A stretch of 7,527 nt of DNA from Elusimicrobiota bacterium (lineage in GTDB: Bacteria; Elusimicrobiota; Elusimicrobia; UBA1565; UBA9628): NCBI GenBank assembly GCA_016194625.1, contig JACQBB010000258.1, positions 1-7,527 of the forward strand, in the 5' to 3' direction. Position numbers and translations under genes: made by a program. The notes below the pieces were generated by a model. That model was not told the origin of the DNA and ran no database searches. It was given only the letters and a program-made list of their open reading frames with translations. Each line of letters opens with the position of its first letter. The first letter of the stretch is position 1. Shown here in pieces: positions 6,317-7,527 of this stretch.

Positions 6317-6345
6317 AGTGTAGGGCCGCGCCCGGAGGATGTCAA
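6317..6345 (-). promoter_or_regulatory. Putative promoter of the TPR gene (consensus -35, leaderless arrangement)
   Basis: On the minus strand a perfect TTGACA at 6345-6340 is followed by exactly 17 bp and TACACT at 6322-6317. Six bases then precede the GTG at 6310, so the predicted first transcribed base is the G of the start codon. No Shine-Dalgarno sequence is present. It is the best promoter match in the window, and it directly follows the hairpin at the end of the upstream gene. Confidence 0.7.
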
Positions 6346-6364
6346 TGACCGCGCGGGGCGGTCA
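6346..6364 (-). terminator. Hairpin over the stop codon of the Ala/Pro-rich protein gene
   Basis: TGACCGC (6364-6358 on the minus strand) pairs perfectly with GCGGTCA (6352-6346) around a 5-base loop. The first three bases are the TGA stop codon itself. No T-run follows; the TPR promoter -35 box starts immediately after. It may end or weaken read-through into the TPR gene, but without a T-run this is only a possible intrinsic terminator. Confidence 0.4.
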
Positions 6365-6910
6365 CTCGGCCGTGACGAGGACGCGGAGCTTCGGGCGCGC
6401 CGCGTCGAACACCGGGTCGGCCCCGATGGTCACGGCGGGCTTGTTCGCGGCCGCGGTCGCGAACTTCAGCTGGGCGGCGGCGCCGCCGGGCGGCAGGTTC
6501 TTGGGGCCGCGGTCGGCGCGGACGGTCGCGGCGGCGGCGTCGGGGCCGTCGAGGAAGCTCCAGTCCAGGTACGACGCGTCGGAGACCTCGAGCGGCTGCG
6601 GCACCGGGATCGGGTTGTGCACGCCGGGGAGGCGGATCGGGCCGTCGATCGGCGTCGGCGCGGCGGGCAGGGAAGCGCCGGAAGGCAGCGGCAGGGGCTT
6701 GATCGGCAGGGACGCGGCGGGAAGCGGAGCGGACAGCGCGGGCGCGGACAGGGTCGGCGCGGAGAGCAGGGCCGGGGCCGCGGCGACGGCGCCCAGGGCG
6801 GCGGGCAGAGCGGGCACGACGCGGACCTCGCCGATCGCGGCGGCGTTGGCGCACACGGCGGCGGCGAGGAGGGTCAGGACCGTCGCAAAGGGGTTCTTGA
6901 GGGTGATCAT
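6362..6910 (-). CDS. Small secreted Ala/Pro-rich protein, function unknown
   Basis: This encodes 182 residues, with ATG at 6910-6908 and TGA at 6364-6362. Residues 1-23 are a good signal peptide (positive Lys5, hydrophobic 9-20, ANA cleavage site). From about 24 to 107 the chain is Ala/Pro/Leu-rich with short repeats of the form SAPxLSAP (about 50-63) and LPIKPLPLPSG, so it is probably extended or disordered. Residues 108-125 (SDASYLDWSFLDGP) are more ordinary, and the last 40 residues have alternating hydrophobic positions that may form strands (KLRVLVTAE at the end). No catalytic motif or known domain is visible. Secreted proteins with such Ala/Pro-rich leaders occur, as I recall, in Elusimicrobiota. 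It sits between the TonB-family gene and the TPR gene on the same strand, which hints at an envelope role. Translation is plausible given the signal peptide and context, but it may be a short, lineage-specific protein. Confidence 0.7.
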   Translation of the reverse strand: MITLKNPFATVLTLLAAAVCANAAAIGEVRVVPALPAALGAVAAAPALLSAPTLSAPALSAPLPAASLPIKPLPLPSGASLPAAPTPIDGPIRLPGVHNPIPVPQPLEVSDASYLDWSFLDGPDAAAATVRADRGPKNLPPGGAAAQLKFATAAANKPAVTIGADPVFDAARPKLRVLVTAE

Positions 6911-6960
6911 GATGATGAGGACACGATACCAGGACGCGGGGCGGCGGGCGCAGGAGGCCG

Positions 6961-6989
6961 GTCAACCGCCCGGCTTGACGGCGGTCAAC
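6961..6989 (-). terminator. Hairpin at the end of the TonB-family gene
   Basis: On the minus strand GTTGACCGCC (6989-6980) pairs with GGCGGTTGAC (6970-6961) around a 9-base loop, giving ten pairs of which two are G-U. The 5' arm contains the TGA stop of the TonB-family gene. No T-run follows, so intrinsic termination is uncertain. The remainder of the gap to the next start codon at 6910 shows no convincing promoter; a lone TATCGT at 6928-6923 has no matching -35 box. Confidence 0.4.
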
Positions 6990-7527
6990 TGGTGAAACGG
7001 AAGGTGACGCGGCCCCACACCTCGGCGCCGCCGGCGGGCACCGACTCGAAGCGCCACTGACGCAGCGCCTTCAGCGCGCGCTGGTCGATCTCGGGGAAGC
7101 CCGAGGTCTTTTGGATCACCGCGCCCGGTTTCACCGAGCCGTCCGGCAGCACGCGGAAGCGCACCGTCACCGTCAGGTCCAGGCCGCGCGTGCCGACCCA
7201 GTCCGGGCTGGTCGGGACCGCGCGGCGCAGGACGCGGCGGCTGCCCACCGGGCCGTCGAGCGAGTACGACACGCCCGAGCCGTCGGGGCCGGTCCCCCCG
7301 CCCTTCGCCTTCGCGTCGAGCAGGTCGGCGCCGCCGGAGCCGGCGGCGTCGCCGGGATCGGCGGACTCGGCGGTCTCGGCCAGCGCCGCCGCCGCGCCCG
7401 CCTTGCGCGCGCCCGCCAGCGCCGCACCGGAGGTCCCGCCCGCGCCGCCCGTCCCGCCTCCCGCGGCGCCGGACGCGTCGCCCGCGCCGGCCGCCAGCGC
7501 GGCGGCCGCGCCGGCCTTCGTCGCCGC
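6985..7527 (-). CDS. TonB-family energy transducer, C-terminal part, cut by window edge
   Basis: The reverse frame is open from the window edge to TGA at 6987-6985, giving 180 residues; the start lies beyond the window. An internal GTG at 7272 is not a credible start, because the same frame continues upstream as a typical linker. The first ~85 residues are Gly/Ala-rich with scattered Lys, Asp and Glu, the low-complexity periplasmic linker expected in TonB-like proteins. The last ~80 residues form a TonB C-terminal domain: LTVTVRFRVLPDGSV, then VIQKTSGFPEIDQRALKALRQWRFESVP and GRVTFRF, matching the family pattern V.F.V..DG.V....V..SSG...LD..AL.A...W.F. TonB-type proteins span the periplasm and pass ExbB-ExbD force to outer-membrane partners. 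ExbB and two ExbD genes lie downstream on the same strand. The membrane anchor is not visible here. Confidence 0.87.
   Translation of the reverse strand, partial: AATKAGAAAALAAGAGDASGAAGGGTGGAGGTSGAALAGARKAGAAAALAETAESADPGDAAGSGGADLLDAKAKGGGTGPDGSGVSYSLDGPVGSRRVLRRAVPTSPDWVGTRGLDLTVTVRFRVLPDGSVKPGAVIQKTSGFPEIDQRALKALRQWRFESVPAGGAEVWGRVTFRFTS
7381..7518 (-). repeat. Two copies of a 24-bp repeat in the TonB-family linker
   Basis: Positions 7381-7404 and 7495-7518 match at 21 of 24 bases and both encode KAGAAAAL on the minus strand. The three differences are all at third codon positions. The copies are 114 bp (38 codons) apart, so the reading frame is kept. This looks like an internal duplication within the Gly/Ala-rich linker, or a shared composition bias. 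The second copy lies near the window edge, so further units may exist beyond it. Confidence 0.55.

Noticed and set aside
6718..6770. Short DNA tandem repeats in the Ala/Pro-rich gene
   Set aside because: The similarity follows from repeated SAPxLSAP codons and is imperfect, so I treat it as protein-level low complexity and not as a separate repeat element.
4322..7060. Very long plus-strand open frame (912 codons) opposite the TPR gene and its neighbours
   Set aside because: Its translation is Arg/Gly/Val/Ala-rich low-complexity with no domain, and it crosses three minus-strand genes with clear families plus two promoters. Long antisense open frames are expected in very GC-rich coding DNA.

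Overview
This is a strongly GC-rich bacterial window, densely packed with genes, from a Gram-negative (diderm) cell: it encodes signal peptides, a lipobox, ExbB/ExbD proton-channel proteins, a TonB-type C-terminal domain and an OmpA-like domain. The Ala/Pro-rich secreted proteins, the FlgD-Ig-plus-OmpA-like protein and the Ton module with two ExbD genes fit, from memory, environmental Elusimicrobiota genomes. That placement is an inference and no marker gene proves it.

Layout. On the left, on the minus strand, lie the first 78 codons of an isocitrate dehydrogenase-type gene (1-234) and, 16 bp upstream of it, a secreted protein with an Ig-like and a degenerate OmpA-like domain (251-1126). A 53-bp divergent intergenic region (1127-1179) separates this pair from a plus-strand lipoprotein with a C-terminal caspase-like (C14/metacaspase) domain (1180-2460). 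That gene meets the next block tail to tail with a 7-bp overlap.

The rest of the window is one minus-strand block. Read in the direction of transcription it holds: the 3' part of a TonB-family gene (7527-6985), a small Ala/Pro-rich secreted protein of unknown function (6910-6362), a 741-residue periplasmic TPR protein (6310-4085), a perfect 66-bp palindrome of much lower GC content (4021-4086), ExbB/TolQ (3986-3366) and two overlapping ExbD/TolR genes (3373-2891 and 2891-2454). Together these look like a proton-motive-force-driven envelope machine: an ExbB-ExbD-ExbD motor in the inner membrane, a TonB-like transducer and a TPR scaffold in the periplasm.

Two non-coding signals stand out. First, the lipoprotein, TPR and exbB genes each have a recognisable -35/-10 pair with an exact 17-bp spacer, and the -10 box ends only 5-7 nt before the start codon, so their transcripts are probably leaderless. 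Second, the palindrome looks like a small mobile repeat (REPIN/MITE-like) that has landed exactly between the TPR stop codon and the exbB promoter. It supplies part of both.
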